Made by a program: the position numbers and the translations under genes | Shown here: positions 8,591 through 17,177 of the stretch, piece by piece | How positions within the stretch are numbered: the stretch's first letter is position 1 | How the letters are laid out: every line of letters begins with the position of its first letter | Origin: DATDCY01 sp964513745 | Lineage (GTDB): Bacteria; JAUVQV01; DATDCY01 | Reading direction: 5' to 3' | Length of the DNA stretch: 17,812 bases | NCBI GenBank assembly: GCA_964513745.1 | Contig: CAZEOK010000065.1 | Location: forward strand, 1-17,812 | The notes under the pieces: generated by a model | Databases searched by the model: none | Told to the model about the DNA's origin: nothing | The model's input: the letters and a program-made list of their open reading frames with translations, nothing else

Positions 8591-10240
8591 TCACTCATCC
8601 TGCATCACCGAGCGCATGAACGCCTCGTTGCCCGGCGCCAGCCGCAGCGCGGTCACCGAGGCCGCCTGCGCCTCCTGGGCCCGGCCCAGGCGCCGCAGCG
8701 TCCGGCCGAGATCGCGCCAGACGAACGGGTCGAATGGATTGAGCTCGAGGGCCCCGCGAAGGGCCTCGGTCACACCCTCGTGATCTCCGAGCGCCGCCAG
8801 CGCGGCGGCCAGCGCGATGTTGGCCAAGGGGTAGCCGCCCCCCAGCCGCACCGCTTCGCGTGCAGCCGCCGCCGACTGATCCGCCCTTCCCGACTCGAGA
8901 AGCGCCCGCGCCGCCTTGACGTGGGCGTAGGGAGAGGCGGGCGCGATCGACCGTGCCTTTTCGTACTCCATGAGCCCTGCGCGCACATTGCCCCTGGTGC
9001 GCAGCAGATCGCCGAGCCGCAGGTGATTCTGCGCCGCCAGCGGCTGCCAGTCGGCCAGGTCCCAGGCCTCGGGCTCCCCCTGCCCCGCGAGCCGGAAGCG
9101 GGGGACCGCGACGCCGGCGACCTCCCGATAGCCGCGCAGTTCGAGCAATCGATGCCAGCCGTCCTCGAAGCGCGAAAGCGGCTCGCCGATCGCCGCGCGC
9201 AACACCGGGTCCATTCCCTGGTACTCCGGCGCCCGGGACAACTCCGCGAGCACCCTGCGCACGCCCTCGACCTGCCAGCCGCGGATCAGGTGATCGACGG
9301 CAAGCGCGCACTCGGCGAAAGCCAGGCGCACCGCTCCCGGATTTGGCAGCCGCACCAGCGATGGGTCCATCGCCGAGAAGGGGATCAGCTGGTTCTCGCG
9401 CAACGCGCGCGCCAGCAGGCTGCGGTCGACGTCGTCGAGAAACTCAGGCCGCTCGGATCGCCAGAGCGTCTCGCCGTAGCGAGCGAGACCCTCATGGAGC
9501 CAGATCGGCGCGCGATTGGCGCTCAGACGCACGATCAGATAGTGCAGGTACTCGTGATTCAAGGCGTCCCGCCAGGGGTAGCCGCGCAACAGCAGACGCG
9601 GCGAAAGCACCATGATCTTGTTGAAGGCGCTGGTGCCCACGGCACCGGCATTCTCGATCTCCTGCCGGGAGAGCCCCGAAACCAGCTCGAAATCCTCCGC
9701 GGTGGGGACGATCTCGACGCGCACTTTCAGGGGCGGGCGCTCGCCGAGCCACGCGGCGATCGCGTCATGGCCTGCCTCGAGCGCCTCGAGCGCCGGTTCG
9801 GCGAGCAACCAGTCGCGCTCGGGATCGAAGCGCAGGACGAAGTGCTCGCTTTCGCGCACGGCCAGGCGCCCGTCCAGTGCGAGGCTCGCGGTCGCCAGCC
9901 GCAGGTAAGCGGCGACCGGTTCGAGGGCGGTCACGACCGGCGGCAGCGGGCCGAGCAGCCGCACCGCCTCCGCGTACTCCCCGGCGTGGAACGCCAGGCG
10001 CGAGGCGAGCAGCAGGTCGGCCGGAGCCAGCGGGGAGCCCAGACGCTCGAGCGCCTTTCGCGCCGCCGGGACATCCCAGCGTTCGAGCGCCAGCAGGGCT
10101 TCCAGCCGCTCGCCGCCGGGAGTGCCGCCGGGGAGCCCGGCGCCGGCGGCCGGCAATTGGTGAGCCAGAGCGCTTGAAAGGCACGGAGCAACCAGCAAGA
10201 CACCCAGGGGAATCGATCGGAGTCGTCGAAAGAGGCTCAT
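8591..10240 (-). CDS. Exported HEXXH-type (peptidase MA-like) metallopeptidase with C-terminal TPRs
   Basis: This 549-residue protein has an N-terminal signal peptide (about 1-26: MSLFRRLRS, then a hydrophobic core, ending in SALA-HQ). It carries the gluzincin zinc motif HEYLH at 229-233, with a second conserved block WLHEGLARYGE whose Glu250 is the expected third zinc ligand. The spacing and the NHEYLHYLIVRL / IWLHEGLARY pattern fit the 'peptidase MA-like' families. The C-terminal third (about 405-545) is made of TPR-like repeats (HLRLGDLLRTRGNVRAGLME; KAARALLESGRADQSAAAAR; DPFVWRDLGRTLRRLGRAQE). It is predicted to act in the periplasm or at the envelope; the substrate is unknown. The ATG at 10240 overlaps the DUF4175 stop as ATGA, with AGAGGA 7 nt upstream. 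It is the last gene of the waaA operon. Confidence 0.88.
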   Translation of the reverse strand: MSLFRRLRSIPLGVLLVAPCLSSALAHQLPAAGAGLPGGTPGGERLEALLALERWDVPAARKALERLGSPLAPADLLLASRLAFHAGEYAEAVRLLGPLPPVVTALEPVAAYLRLATASLALDGRLAVRESEHFVLRFDPERDWLLAEPALEALEAGHDAIAAWLGERPPLKVRVEIVPTAEDFELVSGLSRQEIENAGAVGTSAFNKIMVLSPRLLLRGYPWRDALNHEYLHYLIVRLSANRAPIWLHEGLARYGETLWRSERPEFLDDVDRSLLARALRENQLIPFSAMDPSLVRLPNPGAVRLAFAECALAVDHLIRGWQVEGVRRVLAELSRAPEYQGMDPVLRAAIGEPLSRFEDGWHRLLELRGYREVAGVAVPRFRLAGQGEPEAWDLADWQPLAAQNHLRLGDLLRTRGNVRAGLMEYEKARSIAPASPYAHVKAARALLESGRADQSAAAAREAVRLGGGYPLANIALAAALAALGDHEGVTEALRGALELNPFDPFVWRDLGRTLRRLGRAQEAQAASVTALRLAPGNEAFMRSVMQDE

Positions 10241-13200
10241 TCGGCGATCCTCTGGTAATAGCCCTTGATGCGCTCCTCGTAGTGTGCTGGATACCCGTCG
10301 CTGAGCGATTTCATGATCTCCTCGCGGAAGATCTTCGGCACCCGGTGCTCCTCGCGGCCGGGTATCAGGAAATTCCGCACATCGGTGCCGCGCCGTCCGC
10401 CGGAGCGGCGGCTGCGCGCGGAATCAGAGGAAGATCCGCCCGGACGGGAGAATCCCGGGGAGCCCATACCCATCTGGTTGCCAGGCCCCTCCTGGCGCAT
10501 CCCCTGCATCTGCGTCATCTCATCGAGTGACTTTGTCGCCCGGTCGCGCGCCCGCTGCAGCGCCGCAAGAGCCGCGCGCTCCGGCGGGAGCGACCGCGCC
10601 GGCTCGTGCCGCTCGAGCAGCTCGCCTGCCTCGCCCATCAGCCCGGCCGCCTGCTCGAGGTTCGAGCCGATCTCCGTCGGCAGAAACGGCAGCGCGGCGC
10701 GCAGCGCGCCGACCTCGGCGGCGAGCTCCTGGGCCGCNNNNNNNNNNTCTGCTCGTTCGCGAGCGCGTCGGCTCGCCCCCGTTCTTCGGGGGTGAGCACC
10801 TCGGCCTCTCCGGGCGGCGCCGACGTCGTGCCGGCCCGCGCCATCTCGCGCAGCGCCCCCTCGAGCCGCGGCCCGGCCTGCCGCTCGAGGGCCTCGGTGC
10901 GATCGAGCAGCACCCGCTGGCGATCGGCGAGGCGCTGCAACCGGGGGACCGTGCTCCCGCGCAGCCGCTCGAGCGACGCGCGCAGCCGCTCGTCGCCCTC
11001 GTCCTCGGCCTGGCGCAGCCGGTCGCGCACCTCGGACAACTTCTTCGCCAGTTCCCGCGCAGCTTGGCGCGCACCGGCGATATCGCCCTTTTTCAGCAGC
11101 TCGCGCACCTGGCCGAGCTGGTCGAGCACCTTCTCGAGATCGAGGCCCCTGAGCGCATCGCTGTTCAGGAATTCCTCGGGCAGTTCCTTGTTCTGCTTCG
11201 CCAGGGCCTCCGCGAGATCGTGCAGCGCCTGCTCGATCTGCTCCAGCTGCTTGAGCACCTGCTCTGCCGCGGCCCGATCGCCCGGGGCAAGCCGCTCCAG
11301 AGCGTCCAGCAGCTGTTCCTCCGCCCCGGCCATCTCCCGCGCCCCGCTCTCGACGTCGGCCATTCCCCGCTCGCGCTTCATCGCGTCGGCCATGAGCGCC
11401 AGGTCCTCGGCCTTCCGGGCAGCCTGCTCGGCGGTCGCGGCAAGGAAACCGGTCTTCTGCCGCGTCTCCTCGGCCGTGGCGCTGGCCCGGTCCAGGCCCG
11501 CCGCCATCTCCTGCATCGGGGCCTGCAGGCGCTCGCGCATCTCGGCGAGCCCCTGCTGGATCAGGTCGGCCTGAAGAATCGACTCATCGCGCGCCACCGG
11601 GTCGCGCTCCATCGACTGCGCGAGCTTTGCCGCGCGCTCCTCCGCGCGGGCGGCGGACTCCCGCGCTGACTTCTGCAAGGCGGCGGCCGCCTCCGCCTCA
11701 GCCCACGGGAACTGGTCCGGCTCGCGCGCCCGTGCCTCGAGCTCCGTGTAGCGCGTCTGGAGATCGAGCTCCTCTCCCAGCAACTGCACCAGGTCGTCGG
11801 CGAGCTTCTCCATGGTCTCGCGCGTCTGCTCGCGCTTTTCGCGCGGATCGGCGATGCGCACGACGAAGGGCGGGGACGCACTGACCTTCGGCCCCGAAAT
11901 CGTGTCGTTGTCCGCCGCCTCGACGAAGGCGACGATGGTCTCGCCGGGCTTGGCATCGAGGGGTCCGAGGTCCCAGGCGTGGTCTCCGCCGGCACTGCGT
12001 GCCCCGGCCAGAAGCGGGAGCGCCCAGCGGCGCTCGCCGGCCGCAGCTCGCGCCACCAGAGCGAGCCGGGAGATGCCGTAGTCGTCGTCGGCACGATAGC
12101 GCACGGTTATCGAGCCGCGCGGATCGCTCTCGATCTCGCCCGCCGGTTCGATCACCACGACGGTCGGGACTGCATCCGGAAGGTAACGGACGGCGTATTC
12201 AGGTCCGCCGCCGTTGGTGAGCCCTCCAGCGTCCTCGAGCTCGATCCGGTAGGAGCTTTCCCCGTTGAGATAAAGAGCGGCTTTGTGCCGGCGCTCGCCC
12301 GCCTGGCGCACGGCCACCCGGTTCGAGCCGAAGACCAGCGCCGCCTTCGCCACGTCGACGCTGGTCGAGAACGCGATCTCCACCGAGGTCCCCTTGAGGG
12401 CCTCGATGTCGCCGCTGCCGGCAACGTGCCGGGAGGGGATCCTGCTGTAGGCCGGGTAGGTAAAGAGCATTTCAAAGTTGCCTGCCGCCGGCGCGTCGGC
12501 GACCTGCACCCGATACCAGGGTGAGGCGACGCCGCCTGCGAGGGCCCGGTATCTGAAGTCCCCCGAAACCGCGGTGAAACGCCAGAACCAGCTGCCTTCC
12601 GGGCCGCGCTCCATCGCGGCGATCCCTTCCCCCGGTGCGCCCTCGTAGCCGACGAGAACCGTCGAGGGACGCGCGCCGTCCGCGCGGACGCGGACCAGCA
12701 ACTCCCCGCCGCGGGCAATGCGGGCGTCCCCGGGCTCCACCGTGAGCTGCAGGTGCCCGAGTGGCCAATACACCCGCGGGTCGACCAGCGCCCGCGCCGC
12801 CGGGCCGGATATGCCTCCGGCAAGCGCGAGCGCCGCCAGAGGGACCGCGACGGCCGTTACCAGAAGCGCCCCGCCGCGTGCCGCGCGCCAGGAAACGAAA
12901 TGCTGCGGCGTAGCGGCGGCGAGACGCTCGACCGTGCTTGCCACGAGCGCGCCGACCAGCGGCGAGGAGATGCCCGCTGCCGGTCTATCCAACAGTGGCG
13001 CCAGATCGAGACTGCTCTCGACGTCGTTGCGCAACTCGGGCTCGACCGCCTGGGCCCTGCGGGCCGCCGCTCTGCGCGAAGGCCTGGCCAGGGCCAGAGT
13101 AAAGCGAACTGCCGTCACCGCGACACCGGTCGTACCTGCCGCGGCAAGCGCGAAGGCCACCCACGGCCAGGCCGGCAGACGCTCGACGACCAGCGCGTTC

Positions 13201-13328
13201 AGCGCGAGGGCGACTGCGGTGACCACGAGACAGCGCGCCAGTGCGGCCGTGGCCGCGGCGACACCGAGGAGCAGCCGCAGCTGGTCGAGAAACCGGCGCA
13301 GCGCCCGGGTTTCCTCGCCGGCCGTCAC
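10237..13328 (-). CDS. DUF4175-type membrane protein with a long coiled-coil region (broken by an assembly gap)
   Basis: This is a large membrane protein of about 1030 residues. Two TM helices lie near the N-terminus (about 17-45 and 50-75) and a third near 150-170, followed by Ig-like beta-rich domains (TVEPGDARIARGGELLVRVR; PAYSRIPSRHVAGSGDIEAL; DDDYGISRLALVAR). A long charged Glu/Arg/Ala/Gln coiled-coil then runs from about 490 to 850. The C-terminus (VPKIFREEIMKSLSDGYPAH, then YEERIKGYYQRIAE) is the usual DUF4175 ending. The gap at 10738-10747 splits it: about 860 codons precede it and 166 follow, in a different frame as assembled. The start is GTG 13328, which overlaps the upstream stop as GTGA; the open frame upstream to 13400 lies over the methyltransferase gene. 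DUF4175 has no established biochemical role, but it commonly accompanies MoxR/BatA-type genes. Confidence 0.88.
10738..10747. other. Assembly gap (10 N) inside the DUF4175 gene
   Basis: Ten placeholder Ns interrupt the gene. The reading frames on the two sides are compatible only if the true gap length leaves remainder 2 when divided by 3. Ten does not, so the apparent frameshift is an artefact of the placeholder. Confidence 0.95.
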
Positions 13329-13873
13329 TGCCTTGACATCCAGAGCCAGCGGGCCAGCAGCAGCAGCGTCAGCAGCGCCCCGCCCACCCACGCGTGCCAC
13401 TCGCGATGCCGGAGAACCAGGCCCCAGTCAAAGCCCCCGCGGCTGTGCAGCGGAGCGCAAGGGCGGGGAAAAAATCTCGGGACCTCGCGGGTATAAGCGG
13501 TAAAAGCCTCGCCGAATATCCCGGCGAGCAGGGTCTCCTCCTTGCGGATGACAACGCGGTAGACCGGGACGGCGACCAGCAGGAACGCCGCCGCGAGCCA
13601 CGCGTTGCGTCCCATGACCAATGCCCCGCACGCCATCAGAAAACTGCCGAAGTACAGCGGGTTCCGGGTGTGGGCGTACGGCCCGGTCACGGCGAGCACC
13701 TCGCGCTTGCGGATGTGGCCGGCGGCCCACGTGCGCACGGCAGCGCCCAGCGTAAACAAGACGGCGCCGGCAGCGATTGCCGCAGGGGTCGGTTGCGCAA
13801 AGATCAGGAAGGCCGCGGCAAAAACCCATCCGAGGGTCACCCGCCGCTGCTGAAGTCGATCGGCGAGGCTCAT
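13325..13873 (-). CDS. ICMT/PEMT-like integral-membrane methyltransferase
   Basis: This 182-residue membrane protein has hydrophobic segments at about 13-27, 31-50, 74-87 and 90-107, plus a last one at 163-178. It shows the hallmarks of the isoprenylcysteine carboxyl methyltransferase / phospholipid methyltransferase family: GPYAHTRNPLY (64-74, the RNPxY SAM-binding motif) and RKEETLLAGIFGEAFTAYTR (110-129, the conserved acidic pair and GxxYxxY-like segment). Bacterial members methylate unknown small or lipid substrates, so the substrate cannot be named. The ATG at 13873 overlaps the lpxL stop as ATGA, and its own stop overlaps the DUF4175 start as GTGA, so it is coupled on both sides. The C-terminal tail after FFPRP, with an additional TM, extends beyond the usual compact ICMT core. 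Confidence 0.88.
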   Translation of the reverse strand: MSLADRLQQRRVTLGWVFAAAFLIFAQPTPAAIAAGAVLFTLGAAVRTWAAGHIRKREVLAVTGPYAHTRNPLYFGSFLMACGALVMGRNAWLAAAFLLVAVPVYRVVIRKEETLLAGIFGEAFTAYTREVPRFFPRPCAPLHSRGGFDWGLVLRHREWHAWVGGALLTLLLLARWLWMSRQ

Positions 13874-14802
13874 GGCGCCCACACGGGCTCGTCCGGGTCG
13901 GGACTGCGCTTCCAGCGGTTGTGCACCCAGAACCATTGCTCCGGGTGGCGGCGAACGGCCGCCTCGATCGCCGCGGTATAACGCGCGGTGGTGACGCCGA
14001 TCCTGGCCTGGCGATCGCCTTCCTCGGCTGGGGGGATCGGGGGGCCTATCCACGCGCGGTGACGGCCATCGGCCCCGCGGGCCGAAAAGGCCGGAAGCAC
14101 CGGTGCCCCGCTCTTGAGCGCGAGCATCGCAAGTCCGAAGTTCGTCGCGGCGGGCCGGCCGAGGAACGGCACGAAGACCCGCTCCCGGCGCAGGGCGTTC
14201 TGGTCGAGGAGCATCCCGACCGCCTCCCCGCGACGCAGCGTTCGCCGGACCTCGCGCACGGCGTCACGGGCATCCAGGGTGCGGACACCGGCGGCACGGC
14301 GCTGCGCCTCGACGGCGGTATCGACCAGGGGGTTGGCCATGGCGCGGGCGAGGCTCGTCAACGGGACTTCGCGCGCCAGGCGCGCTCCGAGCAACTCCCA
14401 GTTGCCGCAGTGGCCGGAGAGGATGAACGCGCCGCGCCCGCCGGCCAGCGCCGCGCGCAGGTGCTCTCCCCCCTCGAGGTCCACGCGGGCAAGCAACTCG
14501 TCAGCGCGGCTGCCCGCCAGCGCGAACTCGGCGAGCGTGCGGCCGATATTCTCGAAACAGGCGCGGGCGATACGGGCGGCCTCGGGCATGGCGCACCCGA
14601 GACCCAGCCCGATGTTCCGCGCCGCAAGCCGTCGGTGCCCCCGGTCAAGGGCGTGCCAAAGCCTCCCGAGACGCGCCCCGCGCTCGAGTGCTTCGTCGAG
14701 GGGGCGTGCCGCGAGAGAACGGAGGAGGAGACTGGCGGCGGCATGCTCGAGCCGATGCTTCAGCCGCGGCCTGCCGCCACGATGGACCTCAGCGTTTTCC
14801 AT
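13870..14802 (-). CDS. lpxL: Lipid A biosynthesis (late) acyltransferase, LpxL/HtrB type
   Basis: This family transfers a secondary acyl chain from acyl-ACP to Kdo2-lipid IVA at the inner membrane. The 310-residue length is normal. The catalytic HX4E motif is GHCGNWE (His131, Glu136), followed by the family pattern MLLDQNALRRERVFVPFLGR and FGLAMLALKSGAPVLPAFSA. The C-terminal HPEQWFWVHNRWKRSPDPDE is the conserved WxHxRWK-like ending. The ATG at 14802 lies 43 nt inside the end of lpxK; no better start is seen nearer the lpxK stop. The open frame continues far upstream (to 16335), but only as an out-of-frame shadow over lpxK and waaA. Which secondary acyl position it modifies (LpxL versus LpxM type) cannot be told from the sequence, so the symbol is tentative. 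Confidence 0.93.
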   Translation of the reverse strand: MENAEVHRGGRPRLKHRLEHAAASLLLRSLAARPLDEALERGARLGRLWHALDRGHRRLAARNIGLGLGCAMPEAARIARACFENIGRTLAEFALAGSRADELLARVDLEGGEHLRAALAGGRGAFILSGHCGNWELLGARLAREVPLTSLARAMANPLVDTAVEAQRRAAGVRTLDARDAVREVRRTLRRGEAVGMLLDQNALRRERVFVPFLGRPAATNFGLAMLALKSGAPVLPAFSARGADGRHRAWIGPPIPPAEEGDRQARIGVTTARYTAAIEAAVRRHPEQWFWVHNRWKRSPDPDEPVWAP

Positions 14803-15854
14803 AGCGTTTCGCGGCCTCGGATCATAGCAAGTTTCACCTCGGCCCGATAGAGCGGAACCGGGCCGCTCCAGGCGGGTACGCGCACGGCGTCCTTGGCCGT
14901 CGTAACGGCAGCGGCGGCGCCGCAGGCAGCAGCCGCCAGCTGAAGACGCCGGACTTCTCCCGATCGGTACGCATGGTGGTCCTGGAAAACCTCCCAGCCG
15001 GCGAAGCGCAGTCCAAGCGCCTCCAGCGTCCGGCGGAACGACGCGGGATTGGCGATACCGCTGAAAGCATAGACGCTGGAGCCGGCAGGAAGTTCCGCCG
15101 GGGCGCCGGTCAGCGCGTCCCGCCAGCCGGCGAAAACAAGGTCGGCCTCGACGAGCGTTGCGTGGGGCGCGAGTTCGGCAACCCTGTGACGCAATCCGCC
15201 CAGGTCGGCGGCGGCGCCGACGCGGTTGAGCACCACGACGCCGGCGCGGGAGAGTGCTGCGGGATCCTCGCGGAGCGGACCGGCCGGCACCTGGCGACCG
15301 TTGCCCAGACCGCGCGAGGCATCGAGCAGCGCGATGTCGAGCGCCCGCGCAAGCCGCCGGTGCTGGAAGGCGTCGTCCGCGACTACGACCGTTGCGCTCC
15401 CGTCGGTCGTGGCGAGCACCCCGGCGGCGTGACGGTCGCGGCCGACAACGACGGGGATCTCGGGATAGCGGGCGGCGAGCAGCGCCGGCTCGTCGCCAAA
15501 CCGCCGGGCCGCCTCCCAGCCGCCGGTGCTCGGGACGCGCTTCGGTCCGCGCTCGCTCCCGCCGTACCCGCGCGACACGACGGCTGGCCGGGCGCCAAGG
15601 GCCGCCAGCTCCTCGATCAGCCAGGCAACCATGGGCGTCTTCCCGGTGCCGCCGACACTGAGGTTGCCGACGCTGATGCAGGGCACGCAGAGACGGCGCA
15701 CGCCGAAGATGCCCCGGTCGTATGCCCCTGCCCGCGCCCGGCTTGCCAGCCCATGGAGCGCAGCGGCCGCGCGCAGCGCCGCCGCTGGAGTTTCGCGACT
15801 CCCGGGTTCCGGGTACCAGATGCGCTCGAGGCGGGCGGCGAGGCCGCCGATCAT
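14760..15854 (-). CDS. lpxK: Tetraacyldisaccharide 4'-kinase LpxK
   Basis: LpxK phosphorylates the 4' position of the lipid A disaccharide precursor at the inner membrane, forming lipid IVA. The 364-residue length is typical. The Walker A GGTGKT is at 68-73 within SVGNLSVGGTGKTPMVAWLI, followed by VVSRGYGG, GDEPALLA and GRDRHAAG. DDAFQHRRLARALDIALLDA (from 160) corresponds to the family's DDG(L/F)QH motif with Ala in place of Gly. GNGRQVPAGPLRE and the C-terminal VTTAKDAVR segment are also standard. The ATG at 15854 overlaps the waaA stop as ATGA, with GGGAG about 8 nt upstream. The downstream end overlaps lpxL by 43 nt. Confidence is very high despite the Ala substitution. Confidence 0.96.
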   Translation of the reverse strand: MIGGLAARLERIWYPEPGSRETPAAALRAAAALHGLASRARAGAYDRGIFGVRRLCVPCISVGNLSVGGTGKTPMVAWLIEELAALGARPAVVSRGYGGSERGPKRVPSTGGWEAARRFGDEPALLAARYPEIPVVVGRDRHAAGVLATTDGSATVVVADDAFQHRRLARALDIALLDASRGLGNGRQVPAGPLREDPAALSRAGVVVLNRVGAAADLGGLRHRVAELAPHATLVEADLVFAGWRDALTGAPAELPAGSSVYAFSGIANPASFRRTLEALGLRFAGWEVFQDHHAYRSGEVRRLQLAAAACGAAAAVTTAKDAVRVPAWSGPVPLYRAEVKLAMIRGRETLWKTLRSIVAAGRG

Positions 15855-17158
15855 GAGGCGCGCTCCCGCCCGTCGAGGATGCCGTGCGCGGCGCACACAA
15901 CCAGGTCGACCGCCCCCGAGAACGTCGCCGCGACAGCGAGCGCCCGTCTGCCGGCCGCGGCGCGCGCTCCGGGATCCCCGAGCAGCCGCCGGCACCGGTC
16001 GAAGATCTCCGCGGCGTCCCCGGCCAGAAAGCCGCCTCCCGCCGCGAGCAGCGCGCGGCCCTCCTCGTCGACGTGACGGATGTCCGGACCGAAGACGACT
16101 GGCACGCCGTGGGACGCCGGCTCGAGCACATTGTGCCCGCCGTGGTCGCCCCAGGTCCCGCCGACGCAGGCGACTGCCGCCGACGCGTAGAAGTCCGCGA
16201 GCTCGCCGAGCGTGTCGAGCAGCACGACCGCCGTACCGGGTCCGATGCGATCCGGCGCCGCACTCCAGCGCACCCAGGCGCCCGGCCATGCGCCGAGTGC
16301 TCCAGAATCGAAGCGCTCGGGGTGACGCGGGGCAAGCACGAGCAACAGCGCCGGCTCGATGTCCCGCAAGCGGCGGAAAGCTTCGAGCACGAGGTCGCTT
16401 TCGGGGCCGCGCAGGCTGCCGGCGACCAGCACCGGGCGCCCAGCAGCGGCGCCGAGGCGCTCGCGGATCGCTGCCTGACGGCGCTCTGCCGCCACGTCCA
16501 TCCCGTCCCGGCGCGTGTGCTTGAGATTCCCCGCGACGCGGACCCGCGCGGCGGGCAGCCCGATGGCCTCGTACCGCGACGCGTCGTCAGCGGTACGCGC
16601 CAGCGCCAGCGTGACCGCCTCGAGGACGGGCTCCAGTGTCCCGCGCAGCGCGTGGTACCGTCCGAAGCTGCGAGGCGAGATCCGCCCGTTGGCGATTAAC
16701 ACCGGCACCTGGGCGCGGCGCAAGGCCACCAGCAGCACCGGCCAGAGCTCGGTCTCCAGCAGGATGAACAGCGCGGGGCGCTCCCGGCGGATCACGCGCG
16801 CCGGAATCCCCCCCCAGTCGATCGGCAACAGCAGGCAGCGCACGCGCGGCTCGCCGTCCGCCAGCGTCCGTGCGGCGATCTGCCGCCCGCTGGCCGTGAA
16901 CGTCGAAACCAGAACGCGCGCCGCCGGGCGCTGTCGCAGCAGCGCACCGACAAGCGGTGCCGCAGCGCGCACCTCGCCCACCGAGGCGGCGTGAACCCAG
17001 ATCGTCTCGCCGGCGGCGGCATCGGCGGCGAGCGGCCACCAGTCGTCGGGAACACGTCCAAACCGTTCCGCCAGACCACGCCGCAGCGCGGGCGCAAACG
17101 GCGCGAGCAGCAGCAGGGAGAGAACGGCAAGCGCACCGAAGAATTGATAGCAGATCAT
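15851..17158 (-). CDS. waaA: 3-deoxy-D-manno-octulosonic acid (Kdo) transferase, GT30
   Basis: WaaA/KdtA adds Kdo from CMP-Kdo to lipid IVA on the cytoplasmic face of the inner membrane. Numbered from the ATG at 17158 (435 residues): an N-terminal membrane anchor (about 5-20), the catalytic-base motif HAASVGE (Glu62), LLETELWP (about 133-140), GNLKHTR, APRHPER (about 276-282) and the CMP-Kdo-binding GGTWGDHGGHNVLEP (about 333-347). Three in-frame ATGs (17173, 17164, 17158) lie close together. A perfect TATAAT on the minus strand (17177-17172) overlaps the first, and the family N-terminus fits the last (MICYQFFGAL), so I prefer 17158; 17164 is also possible. It is the first gene of the waaA-lpxK-lpxL-ICMT-DUF4175-peptidase operon. 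Confidence 0.95.
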   Translation of the reverse strand: MICYQFFGALAVLSLLLLAPFAPALRRGLAERFGRVPDDWWPLAADAAAGETIWVHAASVGEVRAAAPLVGALLRQRPAARVLVSTFTASGRQIAARTLADGEPRVRCLLLPIDWGGIPARVIRRERPALFILLETELWPVLLVALRRAQVPVLIANGRISPRSFGRYHALRGTLEPVLEAVTLALARTADDASRYEAIGLPAARVRVAGNLKHTRRDGMDVAAERRQAAIRERLGAAAGRPVLVAGSLRGPESDLVLEAFRRLRDIEPALLLVLAPRHPERFDSGALGAWPGAWVRWSAAPDRIGPGTAVVLLDTLGELADFYASAAVACVGGTWGDHGGHNVLEPASHGVPVVFGPDIRHVDEEGRALLAAGGGFLAGDAAEIFDRCRRLLGDPGARAAAGRRALAVAATFSGAVDLVVCAAHGILDGRERAS

Positions 17159-17171
17159 CACCATGCGCCGC

Positions 17172-17177
17172 ATTATA
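17172..17177 (-). promoter_or_regulatory. Candidate -10 element for the waaA operon
   Basis: A perfect TATAAT on the minus strand sits just upstream of the waaA start cluster. The predicted +1 is near 17165, so the transcript would have almost no 5' leader before the ATGs at 17164 and 17158. No good -35 lies at 16-18 bp (GC-rich sequence there), which lowers confidence. Confidence 0.35.

Noticed and set aside
8087..10177. 696-codon plus-strand open frame through the repeat island and the peptidase gene
   Set aside because: It passes through Ns and is antisense to a gene with signal peptide, HEYLH and TPR features.
10237..10638. Separate 133-residue hypothetical protein
   Set aside because: It is the C-terminal end of the DUF4175 protein, separated only by the N gap; its ending matches the family C-terminus.
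13870..16335. 821-codon minus-strand frame suggesting an LpxL fusion protein
   Set aside because: Only the last 310 residues match LpxL; the rest is an out-of-frame reading of lpxK and waaA.
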